From NCBI RefSeq assembly GCF_009380215.1, contig NZ_WHUG01000004.1:496001-560000 (forward strand): a DNA stretch of 64,000 nt. Reading direction: 5' to 3'. Below the pieces are notes generated by a model, which saw only the letters and a list, made by a program, of their open reading frames with translations, did no database searches and was not told where the DNA came from. Positions 14,358 to 23,400 of the stretch are shown one piece after another (the first letter of the stretch is position 1; every line of letters begins with the position of its first letter). The position numbers were made by a program, and so were the translations under genes. Source of the stretch: Rugamonas aquatica (GTDB lineage Bacteria; Pseudomonadota; Gammaproteobacteria; Burkholderiales; Burkholderiaceae_D).

Positions 14358-15875
14358 TCACTCCATGGCGGCGTGGTCGACCACCGGCGCCGCCTGTTTG
14401 GCGGGCGGGCGTATCAACAGCAGCAGCGGTATCACGCACAGCGTCAAAATCATCATCAGCCAGAAGTCGTCCACGTACGAGATCATCGACGCCTGGCGGG
14501 TGATCTCCCCGTTCAGCGCGGCCGCCGCTTCCGGCGTGGCGACGTTCTCCAGCAGCGAGGGATTGACGGTGGTGATCTTCTCGGTCAGCGTGGCGTGCAT
14601 GGCCTGCGTGTTCCGCACCAGCAGCGTCTGCACCAGCGCGATGCCGATCGAGCTGCCGATATTGCGTATCAGGCTGTAGATGGCCGTGCCTTCGGCGCGC
14701 ATCTCCGGCGACAGCGTGGCGAAGGTGGCGGCGCTCAGCGGCACGAACACCAGCCCCAGTCCCAGGCCCTGGATCACGCCGGGCCAGACGATGTCGCTGC
14801 GCGATAGCACCAGCGTGTAGCGCGTCATCTGCCACAGCGAGAAGGCGGTGATGGCGAAGCCTATGCCCAGCAGCAGGCGCAGGTCGAACTTGCCGACCAG
14901 CCGGCCCACCAGCATCATCGCGATCATGGTGCCGATGCCGCTGGGCGCCGTCACCAGGCCGGCGACGGCGGCCGGATAACCCATCAGGCTTTGCAGCATC
15001 GACGGCGTCAGCGCGCGCGTGGCGAACAGCACCAGGCCGACGATGAAGATGAACAGCAGCCCGCTGACATAGTTGGAGTTCTTCAGCAGCCGGTAGTCGA
15101 AGAAGGATTTGCCGGCCGGCCGCAGCGCCGTGTGCGCGATAAAGTAGGCCAGGCTGAGCGCCAGCACCACCGCTTCCACCCAGGTCTCGGTGGCGGCGAA
15201 CCAGTCGTTCTGTTCGCCGCGGTCGAGCAGCATCTGCAGCGCGCCGATCGACAGGCTGAGCGTGGCGAAGCCGAAGGCGTCGAAGCTCATCTTGCGCGCG
15301 CCCGGCACCGGACGGATGTAGCGCCAGATGCCGTAGAAGGCCAGCGCGCCCACCGGCACGTTGATGAAGAACACCCAGCGCCAGTTGTAGCTGTCGGTCA
15401 GCCAGCCGCCCAGCGTGGGGCCGAGGATGGGGCCGATCATCACGCCCATGCCCCATACCGCCATGGCCGAACCGTGCTTCTCGCGCGGATTGATGTCGAG
15501 CAGCGTGGCCTGCGACAGCGGCACCAGCGCGGCGCCGAACACGCCCTGCAGCAGGCGCGCGGCGACGATCTCGGCCAGCGAGCCGGACAAGCCGCACAGC
15601 ACCGAGGCCACGGTGAAGCCGGCCACCGCCGTCAGAAAGATGTTCTTCTGGCCGTAGCGGTCGCACAGCCAGCCGGTCAGCGGCGTGGCGATGGCGGCGG
15701 CGACGATGAAGGAGGTCAGCACCCAGGTGATCTGGTCCTGCGAGGCCGACAGGCTGCCCTGCATGTGCGGCAGTGCGACGTTGGCAATGGTGCCGTCGAG
15801 CGCCTGGATGATGGTCGCCAGCATGATCGACAGCGTAATCATGGGGCGGTTGATCTCGCCTCCGGCTGCGCTCAT
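14358..15875 (-). CDS. emrB: EmrB-type MFS multidrug transporter (DHA2, 14 TM)
   Basis: The 505-residue product shows the drug:H+ antiporter-2 motifs. They are the start segment ITLSIMLATIIQALDGTIAN, motif A-like GWLCDRYGQKNIFL near residues 70-85, and motif C-like GAALVPLSQATLLDINPREK. About fourteen hydrophobic helices are visible. DHA2 pumps export hydrophobic drugs and uncouplers with a proton gradient, here together with the EmrA and channel genes downstream. The ATG overlaps the stop of the upstream marR gene as ATGA, so both are translated from one message. Confidence 0.92.
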   Translation of the reverse strand: MSAAGGEINRPMITLSIMLATIIQALDGTIANVALPHMQGSLSASQDQITWVLTSFIVAAAIATPLTGWLCDRYGQKNIFLTAVAGFTVASVLCGLSGSLAEIVAARLLQGVFGAALVPLSQATLLDINPREKHGSAMAVWGMGVMIGPILGPTLGGWLTDSYNWRWVFFINVPVGALAFYGIWRYIRPVPGARKMSFDAFGFATLSLSIGALQMLLDRGEQNDWFAATETWVEAVVLALSLAYFIAHTALRPAGKSFFDYRLLKNSNYVSGLLFIFIVGLVLFATRALTPSMLQSLMGYPAAVAGLVTAPSGIGTMIAMMLVGRLVGKFDLRLLLGIGFAITAFSLWQMTRYTLVLSRSDIVWPGVIQGLGLGLVFVPLSAATFATLSPEMRAEGTAIYSLIRNIGSSIGIALVQTLLVRNTQAMHATLTEKITTVNPSLLENVATPEAAAALNGEITRQASMISYVDDFWLMMILTLCVIPLLLLIRPPAKQAAPVVDHAAME

Positions 15876-16315
15876 GGACGCGATTCCAGGTCGGTCAGCA
15901 GCGTCTCCAGGAATTCGGTGGCGATGCGCAGCACGGCCGGATCGGCGTTGCCCAGCAGCTCGCGGCGCACGGTGGAGGCTTCGGACCACACGGTCTGATA
16001 GATCTCCCGGCCCTGGTCGGTCAGGCTGACCAGCTTGACGCGGCGGTCGGTTTCCGACGGCGTGCGCAGCATGTAGCCGGCCTTGACCAGGCGGTCGATG
16101 GTGGCGACCATGGTCGGGTCTTCGACGCCGACGCGCGCCGCCAGCCGGGTCTGCGACGGCGGTTCCTTTTCCTTGGCGGTGTAGGCGATCGCCATCCAGC
16201 TGGCCTGGCTGATGCCCAGGTGCTTGAGGCGGCGGTCGATGGCCACGCGCCAGGCGCGGGCGGTGCCGTGCAGCGCGGCGGAGAAACGCTCTTCGATAGA
16301 AGACATATTATTCAT
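15872..16315 (-). CDS. MarR-family repressor of the emr operon
   Basis: The 147-residue product has the MarR winged helix (SQTRLAARVGVEDPTMVATI then DRLVKAGYMLRTPSETDRR). The final TPSETDRRVKLVSLT is the beta-hairpin wing that contacts DNA. MarR repressors are usually released by small phenolic ligands or drugs. It is the first gene of the operon, overlaps emrB by the ATGA arrangement, and has a candidate operator just upstream, so autoregulation of the pump is likely. Confidence 0.9.
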   Translation of the reverse strand: MNNMSSIEERFSAALHGTARAWRVAIDRRLKHLGISQASWMAIAYTAKEKEPPSQTRLAARVGVEDPTMVATIDRLVKAGYMLRTPSETDRRVKLVSLTDQGREIYQTVWSEASTVRRELLGNADPAVLRIATEFLETLLTDLESRP

Positions 16316-16320
16316 ACACT

Positions 16321-16342
16321 AATGGTTAGGTCTCGAACCATT
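16321..16342. promoter_or_regulatory. MarR operator candidate
   Basis: AATGGTT and AACCATT form a perfect 7-base inverted repeat with an 8-base spacer, six bases upstream of the marR start codon and between divergent genes. This is the usual size and location for a MarR dimer site. Confidence 0.6.
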
Positions 16343-16414
16343 ATTCTAGCACGTGCATTTTCTCTTCAGCAAGGGACGTGCTACGCTGGCGATATAGCCT
16401 AACCAGGAGTCGCC

Positions 16415-17170
16415 ATGAAACCTTATCTCGCCGCCGCCCTCACTCTGCTGCCGCTGCTGTGCCAGGCCCAGGAGGGGCCGCCCATCACGCCTTACCGTCC
16501 CTCGGTCTCCAGCCCGGCGCAACTGCCTGCGGCCGGACAGCTGGAGCTGGAGCTGGGCGGCTTGAGCAGCAAGTCCGACGACGGCCGCCGCAACAGCCTG
16601 CCGTATGCGCTGAAGCTGGGCTTCAACGAACAATGGGGCGTGGTGATGAGCGGCGAAGGCTTGGTGTCCACACCGGACGGCAATGGCGGCCGCGCGCGCG
16701 GCATCGGCGATACGCTGTTCGTGCTGAAGCGCGCCTTTATCATCGATGAGGGCAGCGCACTGGGCCTGGAGCTGGGCGCCAAGGCGCCCACCGCCAAGGA
16801 CAGCATCGGCAGCGGCCGCGCCGACTACAGCCTGAACGGCATCTACAGCCAGGACATGGGCAGCGTGCACATGGACGCCAACCTCAACGCCACCCGCCTG
16901 GGCGCGCATGACGCCGGCACGGGCCGGACCCAGACCGGTCTGTCGGCCTCGTTTTCGACGCCGCTCAACGAGCGCTGGGGCGTGACCGGCGAATGGTCGG
17001 GCACGCGCCGCAGCGGCGCCGACAGCACCGCGCAAGTGCTGATGGCCTTCAGTTACAGTCCGAGCAAGCGGATGACGGTGGACTTCGGCATGGCCCATGG
17101 ATTGAACCACGCATCGCCGGACTGGGCTTTCTTCAGCGGCGTGGTGTTGCCGTTGGCGCAACTATGGTAA
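16415..17170 (+). CDS. Outer-membrane beta-barrel-like protein (MetA-pathway / transporter type)
   Basis: The 251-residue product has a signal peptide (KPYLAAALTLLPLLCQAQ). The rest is alternating-strand sequence with conserved-looking glycine turns (GQLELELGGLSS, LGLELGAKAPTAKD, DYSLNGIYSQ). It ends with hydrophobic residues and a terminal tryptophan, as outer-membrane barrels do. It resembles the putative MetA-pathway-of-phenol-degradation / transporter family, whose real role is unclear. Divergent from marR; it may share the MarR-controlled region. Confidence 0.65.
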   Translation: MKPYLAAALTLLPLLCQAQEGPPITPYRPSVSSPAQLPAAGQLELELGGLSSKSDDGRRNSLPYALKLGFNEQWGVVMSGEGLVSTPDGNGGRARGIGDTLFVLKRAFIIDEGSALGLELGAKAPTAKDSIGSGRADYSLNGIYSQDMGSVHMDANLNATRLGAHDAGTGRTQTGLSASFSTPLNERWGVTGEWSGTRRSGADSTAQVLMAFSYSPSKRMTVDFGMAHGLNHASPDWAFFSGVVLPLAQLW

Positions 17171-17280
17171 GTGATTGTGGCGCATTGTGTACGCTAGCGT
17201 ACGGATAGTCGCCGCAAGGTTTGGTAGGCTTTCAAGTGAGCAAGTTCGCTCAGCCACGATTACAAGAAAAGAAGGCAACC

Positions 17281-17754
17281 ATGAAAGCCAAGATCCTTGC
17301 CGCCAGCTTGCTGGCGTTGTCCTCCGCAGCGTACGCCCAGGATGTCGGCGTTTCCATCAGCATAGGCCAGCCCGGCTTCTACGGCCGCCTCGACATCGGC
17401 GACTATCCGCGTCCGCAGCTGATTTATCGCGAGCCGGTGCTGGTCCAGCGCCCGGTGCGCTACGTCGAGACCGCGCCTATCTACCTGCGCGTGCCGCCCG
17501 GCCATGCCAAGCACTGGGATAAACACTGCCGCGCCTACAACGCCTGCGGCCAGCGCGTGTATTTCGTCCAGGATGGCTGGTACCAGAACCAATACGTGCC
17601 GCGCTATCGCGAGCGTCATGGCGATGCCTATCGCGAAGGCCGCCACGATGAGCGCCGGGACGAACGCCGCGATGACCGTCGCGACGACCGCCATGACGAC
17701 GACCACGGCAAGGGCCACGGCAAAGGCCATGGCAACGGCCACAACAAGGACTGA
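17281..17754 (+). CDS. Secreted protein with repetitive Arg/Asp/His-rich tail
   Basis: From the ATG at 17281 (AAGAAGG ribosome site) the product has 157 residues with a signal peptide ending SSAAYAQ. A folded part contains repeated RPQLIYREPVLVQRPVRYVE-like strands, a CRAYNAC pair and VYFVQDGWYQNQYVPRYRER. The last 45 residues are an irregular repeat of E/D-R and then G-H-G-K units. This tail could bind metal or nucleic acid, or interact with the cell surface. The longer frame from 17221 has no ribosome site. No known function. Confidence 0.65.
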   Translation: MKAKILAASLLALSSAAYAQDVGVSISIGQPGFYGRLDIGDYPRPQLIYREPVLVQRPVRYVETAPIYLRVPPGHAKHWDKHCRAYNACGQRVYFVQDGWYQNQYVPRYRERHGDAYREGRHDERRDERRDDRRDDRHDDDHGKGHGKGHGNGHNKD

Positions 17755-17787
17755 CCACGCGGCGCCAGTCGCCTGCAGGAGACACGT

Positions 17788-19101
17788 TTGCAGAGCAAAA
17801 TCTTGATCGTAGGCGGCGGGGCAGGCGGGCTGGAGCTCGCTTGCAAACTCGGCCGCAAACTGGGGCCGCAGGCGGTCACGCTGGTCGACAGCCGCCTGTT
17901 CCACATCTGGAAACCGTCGCTGCACGAAGTGGCGGCCGGCACGCTGGACGTGCATCAGGAAGGCTTGTCCTACCAGATGCTGGCGCACGATAACGGCTTC
18001 ACCTTTGTCTACGGGCCGATGCTCGCGCTCGACGCGGCGCAGCGGCAATTGACCGTCGGCGCCATCTACAGCGGCGACAGCGACGACCACGCGCGGCGCG
18101 AACAAGTGCTGCCCGAGCGGCGCATCGGCTATGAATCGCTGGTGCTGGCGGTCGGCAGCACCTCCAATTATTTCGGCGTGCCCGGCGCGGCCGAGCACAC
18201 CATCTCCCTGAACGCCACCGAGGACGCCGAGCGCTTCCGCCTGACGCTGCTCAAGCTGCTGACGCAAGCCGAGCTGCAGAAGAGCACGCGCCCCGAGGCC
18301 GGCGTCGACATCGTCATCATCGGCGGCGGCGCCACCGGCGTCGAGCTGGCGGCGGAACTGCGCGAGGCCAGCGGCGTCTATGCCGCCTACGGCTTCCGGC
18401 AATTGAAGGCCGAGCGCGACGTGCGCATCACGCTGCTGGAAGGCGCGCCGCGCATCCTGGCGCCGTTGCCGGAGAAGGTGTCGACGGCGGCGCTGGAACT
18501 GCTGCACCAGCGCGCCGTCAAGGTCGTCACCGATACCCGCGTCACGGCCATCGGCGCCGACGCCGTCACGGCGGGCGATACCGTCTATCCGGCGCAGATC
18601 GTGGTGTGGGCGGCCGGCATCAAGGCGCCGGATTTCCTCGCGCAGCTGGGCTTGCCGACGGTGAAGTCGGGCCAGCTCGATGTCGACGCCCGCCTGGCCG
18701 TCAAAGGCCATGCCGGCATTTACGCGCTGGGTGATTGCGCCGCCTGCGCCGGGCCGGACGGCAAGCTGGTGCCGCCGCGCGCGCAGGCCGCGCACCAGCA
18801 GGCCGATTACCTGGCCGCGCACTTGCTGCGCCGGCAGCAGGGCAGGCCGCCGCAGCAGCGGCCCTACGTCTACCGCGATTACGGTTCGCTGGTGTCGTTC
18901 GGCCAGACCACGTCGGTGGGCAGCCTGATGGGATCGTTGAAGGGCTTAAGCTGGTTCGTCGACGGCATGGTGGCGCGGCTGATGTACGTGAGCCTGCACC
19001 TGATGCACCACCGCGCCGTGCTCGGCACGGTGCGCACCGCCGTGCTGGCGCTGGCGCGCTTCCTCATCAAGCGCAGCACGCCGCTGGTCAAGCTGCACTA
19101 G
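17788..19101 (+). CDS. ndh: Type II NADH dehydrogenase (NDH-2 family)
   Basis: The 437-residue flavoprotein starts at a TTG preceded by AGGAGA. It has the FAD motif ILIVGGGAGGLELACKLG (4-21) and the NAD motif DIVIIGGGATGVELAAEL (about 173-190). The flavin-contacting IYALGDCAAC lies at about 310-320. The C-terminal amphipathic region (VARLMYVSLHLMHHRAVLGT) is the membrane-docking end of NDH-2. NDH-2 oxidises NADH and reduces quinone without pumping protons. Confidence 0.85.
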   Translation: MQSKILIVGGGAGGLELACKLGRKLGPQAVTLVDSRLFHIWKPSLHEVAAGTLDVHQEGLSYQMLAHDNGFTFVYGPMLALDAAQRQLTVGAIYSGDSDDHARREQVLPERRIGYESLVLAVGSTSNYFGVPGAAEHTISLNATEDAERFRLTLLKLLTQAELQKSTRPEAGVDIVIIGGGATGVELAAELREASGVYAAYGFRQLKAERDVRITLLEGAPRILAPLPEKVSTAALELLHQRAVKVVTDTRVTAIGADAVTAGDTVYPAQIVVWAAGIKAPDFLAQLGLPTVKSGQLDVDARLAVKGHAGIYALGDCAACAGPDGKLVPPRAQAAHQQADYLAAHLLRRQQGRPPQQRPYVYRDYGSLVSFGQTTSVGSLMGSLKGLSWFVDGMVARLMYVSLHLMHHRAVLGTVRTAVLALARFLIKRSTPLVKLH

Positions 19102-19102
19102 C

Positions 19103-19822
19103 TCAGCTTGCCGCCGGCTTGGGCAAGACCATCGTCAGCGTGACGCCGTGTTCGGCGCCGGCCGACAGCGTCAGCGTGCCGCCCAGGTAGGCGGCCCGTT
19201 CGCGCGCCGTGCGCAGGCCGAACTTGTCGCCGATACTCTCCAGCGCGGCCGCCACCGGCCCGGACAGGCCGACGCCGTTATCCTTGACCGTCAGCATGAC
19301 TTCGTCTTCGTTATCGTCGACGATGACGTCGACCTCGGTCGCCTGCGCGTGCGCGATGATGTTGCGCAGCGCTTCCTCCAGCGTGTGCAGCAGCACGATG
19401 CCGTGGCTGCGCGGGCAGCTCAGTTCGTCTTCGGGCAGGCTGCAGCGGGCGGCGATCTTGTGCTGCTGGCCGAACTGTTCGACCGCCTCGCCCAGCGCCA
19501 CGCGCACGCCGAGGAATTCGAGCTTGTCGTTCCACAGCTTGATCTGCATCTGGCGGTTGGTTTCGACGATTTGCAGCAGCAGCTGCTTCATGTGGGCGGC
19601 GCGGTCTTGCAGGGCCGGCTCCTGCGGCATTTTCTGCATCAGCAGGCCCAGGTGCATGGTCAGCGCCGTCAGCGACGAGCCCAGGCTGTCGTGCAGCTGG
19701 CGCGACAGCGAGCGCCGTTCGTTATCCCAGCAGGTGTGGACGTGGCCGAGCAGGTCGCTCAGGTCGGCGCTGCGCAGGCTGTCCTGCTGATGGTGTTCTT
19801 GGTGCTGTTCTTGTGGCGACAT
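19103..19822 (-). CDS. Soluble histidine kinase (HisKA_3 type) without sensor domain
   Basis: The 239-residue product has the NarX/DegS-type dimerisation segment with the phospho-acceptor histidine in LSRQLHDSLGSSLTALTMHL (about 39-58). The GHKL ATPase follows, with an N box variant LEEALRNIIAHA (about 148-159) and the G1 box VKDNGVGLSG (about 193-202). No membrane segment or sensory domain precedes it, only a Gln/His-rich N-terminus. No NarL-type response regulator lies next to it. It may serve a partner elsewhere or work with the adjacent hybrid kinase. Confidence 0.82.
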   Translation of the reverse strand: MSPQEQHQEHHQQDSLRSADLSDLLGHVHTCWDNERRSLSRQLHDSLGSSLTALTMHLGLLMQKMPQEPALQDRAAHMKQLLLQIVETNRQMQIKLWNDKLEFLGVRVALGEAVEQFGQQHKIAARCSLPEDELSCPRSHGIVLLHTLEEALRNIIAHAQATEVDVIVDDNEDEVMLTVKDNGVGLSGPVAAALESIGDKFGLRTARERAAYLGGTLTLSAGAEHGVTLTMVLPKPAAS

Positions 19823-19893
19823 GGTTTCTCTCTGGGCGGACTTTTGCGGATCATACCCGAGCTTTGCAAGTCATGGCGCACTCTGGCAAGCGG

Positions 19894-21516
19894 TCACTGC
19901 TTGACGGGCATGGGCACGCAGGCGCCTATCACTTCCATCAACTGGTCGATGTCGACCGGCTTGACCAGATGGCGGTCGAAACCGGCTTCCATCACGCGCC
20001 GCAGATCGTCGGCCAGGCCGTAGCCGGTCAGCGCGATCAGGCGGATGCCGGCGGTGGCGGGATCGGCGCGCAGGCGGCGCGCGACCTCGTAGCCGTCGAT
20101 GCCGGGCAGGCCGATGTCGACCAGCGCCACGTCCGGCCGGCTGCGCAAGGCGGCGGCCACGCCTTCGTGGCCGTCGGCCGCCGACCGCACGTCGTAGCCG
20201 TAACAGCTGAGCATCATGGTCATCATCTCGCGGCCGTCGTCGTTGTCTTCGATCAGCAGCACGCTGGGCATGCCCTGTTCGCCGCCGGTCTCGGCCGGCA
20301 GCGGCGCCGGCGCCACCTGGTGCTCGATGCGCGGCAGGCGCAGCGTGAAGGTGCTGCCGCCGCCGGGGCCCTTGCTTTCCGCGGTGACGGCGCCGCCATG
20401 CAGGTCGGCCAGGCGGCGCACCAGCGACAGGCCGATGCCGAGCCCGCCCTGCGAACGGTCCAGCGTGCTGGAGCCTTGCACGAACACGTCGAACACATGC
20501 GGCAGCAGGTCGGCGGCGATGCCGACGCCGGTGTCGCGCACGCTGAGCACGACGTCATCGTTCTCGGTCCAGGTGCGCACTTCGATGCGGCCGCCGGGCG
20601 GCGTGTATTTGAGCGCGTTGTCGATCAGGTTGCTGGTGATCTGTTCCAGCCGGGTGGCGTCGCCGTCGATCCAGCCCTGGTCGAGGTCTTGCACCAGCTG
20701 GTAGTCGGCGCTGCGGCCGGTGGCGCGGTAGGTTTCCAGCGAGGCCGCGACCAGCGCCGCCAGGTCCAGCGGCGCGCGGTTGAGCAGGATCTTGCCCGAC
20801 ATCGCGCGCGACAGGTCCAGCAAGTCGTCGACGATGCGGCCCAGGTGCTGGCTCTGGCGCTGGATGATTTTCTTGGCGCGCGTGACGCCCTCGGCCGATA
20901 CGCCGGGCAGGCCGATCAGCGAGGCCGCGCTGCTGATGGCCGACAGCGGATTGCGCAGCTCGTGGCCCAGCATGGCGAGGAACTCGTCCTTGGCGTGGTT
21001 TTGCCGCTCCGCCGATTGCCGTTCCTCGATCTCGCGCGTGAGCTTCTGGTTGGCGGCGGTCAGCTCGGTGGTGCGCAGGCTGAGCTGGCGGGCCTGCTTT
21101 TTCAATTCCTCGTTCTTCATCGCCAGCGCCACGAACACCGAGATCTTGGCGTACAGGATTTGCGGGATCACCGGCGTGAACAGGAAGTCGACGGCGCCGC
21201 GCTGGTAAGCCTTCAGCCGGTCGAGTTCGTCGGCCAGGAAGGCGGTGATGAAGATGATGGGGATGTCGGCCGAGCGCGCGCGCTGGTGGATCGCTTCGGC
21301 CGTTTCAAAGCCGTCCATGCCGGGCATGTTGACGTCCAACAGGATCACGGCGAAGTCGTGCATCAGCACCTGGCGCAGTGCCTCTTGCCCCGAGCGGGCC
21401 GCCAGTACTTCATAGGATTCCTGTTCCGCCCATTGCGTCAGCAGACTGGTCAATGCGAACAGGCTGTTGGCATCGTCGTTGACCACCAGGATTTTGGGTT
21501 TTTCTATTTTAGGCAC
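19894..21516 (-). CDS. Hybrid two-component protein, REC-HisKA-HATPase-REC
   Basis: The 540-residue product starts with a receiver (KILVVNDDANSLFALTSLL, phospho-acceptor D in VILLDVNMPGMDG near residue 61). A coiled-coil linker leads to HisKA (LAMLGHELRNPLSAISSAA, H near 186), then HATPase with LIDNALKYTPPGG and VRDTGVGI. A second receiver ends it (VLLIEDNDDGREMMT, D in VALVDIGLPGIDG). It has no membrane segment, so input must come through the first receiver. In that receiver the usual Lys-Pro near the end is Thr-Pro (FLFTPV). Confidence 0.88.
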   Translation of the reverse strand: MPKIEKPKILVVNDDANSLFALTSLLTQWAEQESYEVLAARSGQEALRQVLMHDFAVILLDVNMPGMDGFETAEAIHQRARSADIPIIFITAFLADELDRLKAYQRGAVDFLFTPVIPQILYAKISVFVALAMKNEELKKQARQLSLRTTELTAANQKLTREIEERQSAERQNHAKDEFLAMLGHELRNPLSAISSAASLIGLPGVSAEGVTRAKKIIQRQSQHLGRIVDDLLDLSRAMSGKILLNRAPLDLAALVAASLETYRATGRSADYQLVQDLDQGWIDGDATRLEQITSNLIDNALKYTPPGGRIEVRTWTENDDVVLSVRDTGVGIAADLLPHVFDVFVQGSSTLDRSQGGLGIGLSLVRRLADLHGGAVTAESKGPGGGSTFTLRLPRIEHQVAPAPLPAETGGEQGMPSVLLIEDNDDGREMMTMMLSCYGYDVRSAADGHEGVAAALRSRPDVALVDIGLPGIDGYEVARRLRADPATAGIRLIALTGYGLADDLRRVMEAGFDRHLVKPVDIDQLMEVIGACVPMPVKQ

Positions 21517-21583
21517 GGGGTCTCTGCACGCTGCTGAAACTGCGAAATCTTCGCGGCCTTAATGCTGCCAGAGAAGTGAGTAA

Positions 21584-22132
<549 letters not shown>

Positions 22133-22163
22133 GCCCGCTGCCGTTCCGCCCGGCCTCGGCTGT

Positions 22164-23138
22164 TCAGGCCGGGGTCGGCGACATCGCGTGCGCTTGCGGC
22201 GGAGTGCGCGTCATCTGCGCGGTGCAGCAGCGGTTCTTGCCCGAGCGCTTGGCTTCGTATAGTGCACCGTCGGCCACCGCGATCACCGAAGCCACCTGGT
22301 CGGCGTCGTCGGGATAGATGCCGATGCCGATGCTGGTCGACAGTTGCAGCGTCAGGCCGTTGATGATGTAGGGTTCGGAAACCGCCTCGATCAGCTTGGC
22401 GGCAGGTTCCTGCGTGTCGCCCAGTTGGGCGATATTGCCCATGACGATGACGAACTCGTCGCCGCCGACGCGGGCCACGGTATCTTCCCCGCGCGCGCAG
22501 CCGACCAGGCGCTGCGCCACCATTTTCAGGATCTCGTCGCCGGTGGCGTGGCCATGGGTATCATTGATGGCCTTGAAGCCGTCCAGATCCAGGTACATCA
22601 CGGCGGCCTTGTTCTGCTGGCGGGTGGCGTGTTGCAGCACGGTGGCGATGCGGTCTTCCAGCAGGCGGCGGTTGGGCAGGCCGGTCAGCGGATCGTGCAG
22701 CGCCAGTTCCTGCTGCTGGCGGCTGTACTGCGCCAGCTCCTTGTACAGCAGGCGCACTTCCAGCATGTTGTGGATGCGCTTGTGCACTTCCAGCAGGTCG
22801 AACGGTTTGCTGATGAAGTCGCGCGCACCGGCTTCCAGCGCGGCGATCTTGAAGCTCGGCTGGGCGGTCAGCGCCAGCACCGGCAGGTAGCCGCCCTGTT
22901 CGATTTCCTTCAGGCCCTTCATGACCTGGAAGCCGTTCAGGCCGGGCATTTGCAGGTCCAGCAGGATCAGGTCGTAGCATTGCTGGCGGTGCAGCGGGCA
23001 GACCTGTTCCGGCAGCATGGTGGAGGAGACGTCGGTATAGCCGGCCTCACGCAGGATTTCCAACATCAGTTCGACGTTGTCTGCGCTGTCATCCACCACC
23101 AGTATCTTGGCGTTCAGGATTTCTTCTCGGCTCGGCAT
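22164..23138 (-). CDS. Response regulator with diguanylate cyclase output (REC-GGDEF)
   Basis: From MPSREEI the product has 324 residues. The receiver (about 10-130) carries ILVVDDSADNVELMLEIL and the acceptor D in LILLDLQMPGLNG, with the conserved SKPFD lysine. The GGDEF domain (about 150-310) has HDPLTGLPNRRLLEDRI, LDLDGFKAINDTHGHATGDE and the intact ARVGGDEFVIVM active site, so it should make cyclic-di-GMP from GTP when phosphorylated. A longer start at 23168 lacks support. Its phosphodonor is presumably one of the neighbouring hybrid kinases. Confidence 0.9.
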   Translation of the reverse strand: MPSREEILNAKILVVDDSADNVELMLEILREAGYTDVSSTMLPEQVCPLHRQQCYDLILLDLQMPGLNGFQVMKGLKEIEQGGYLPVLALTAQPSFKIAALEAGARDFISKPFDLLEVHKRIHNMLEVRLLYKELAQYSRQQQELALHDPLTGLPNRRLLEDRIATVLQHATRQQNKAAVMYLDLDGFKAINDTHGHATGDEILKMVAQRLVGCARGEDTVARVGGDEFVIVMGNIAQLGDTQEPAAKLIEAVSEPYIINGLTLQLSTSIGIGIYPDDADQVASVIAVADGALYEAKRSGKNRCCTAQMTRTPPQAHAMSPTPA

Positions 23139-23239
23139 ATTGTTCTCTGTCTGTCTCAAATAGGCCATTCCGGCCAGAAATTTATGGTCCCACGATCATA
23201 GCGAAGGCGTCTGTGTTGCGGCGCACACAAGCACATGGT

Positions 23240-23255
23240 ATTTCCGTGTGGCAAT
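23240..23255 (+). repeat. Direct repeat copy 1 (ATTTCCGTGTGGCAAT)
   Basis: This 16-base sequence recurs exactly at 23350-23365, 110 bases away, inside the 262-base gap between two signalling genes. It could be a regulator site pair; nothing else in the gap looks like a gene. Confidence 0.6.
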
Positions 23256-23349
23256 TAATTGTACCCGGTTTTCCGTATTTTTGTAGTTTATCAAGTGATC
23301 TTCAGATTGCTTGTAGGACATTGCCGCGTCTATAAGTAGGAGTAATATA

Positions 23350-23365
23350 ATTTCCGTGTGGCAAT
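23350..23365 (+). repeat. Direct repeat copy 2 (ATTTCCGTGTGGCAAT)
   Basis: This is the exact second copy of the sequence at 23240-23255. It lies just beyond the stop of the hybrid kinase ending at 23401 and upstream of the REC-GGDEF gene. Confidence 0.6.
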
Positions 23366-23400
23366 AATGTTCACGGCTATTAACCGGTTGCCATCGCCGC

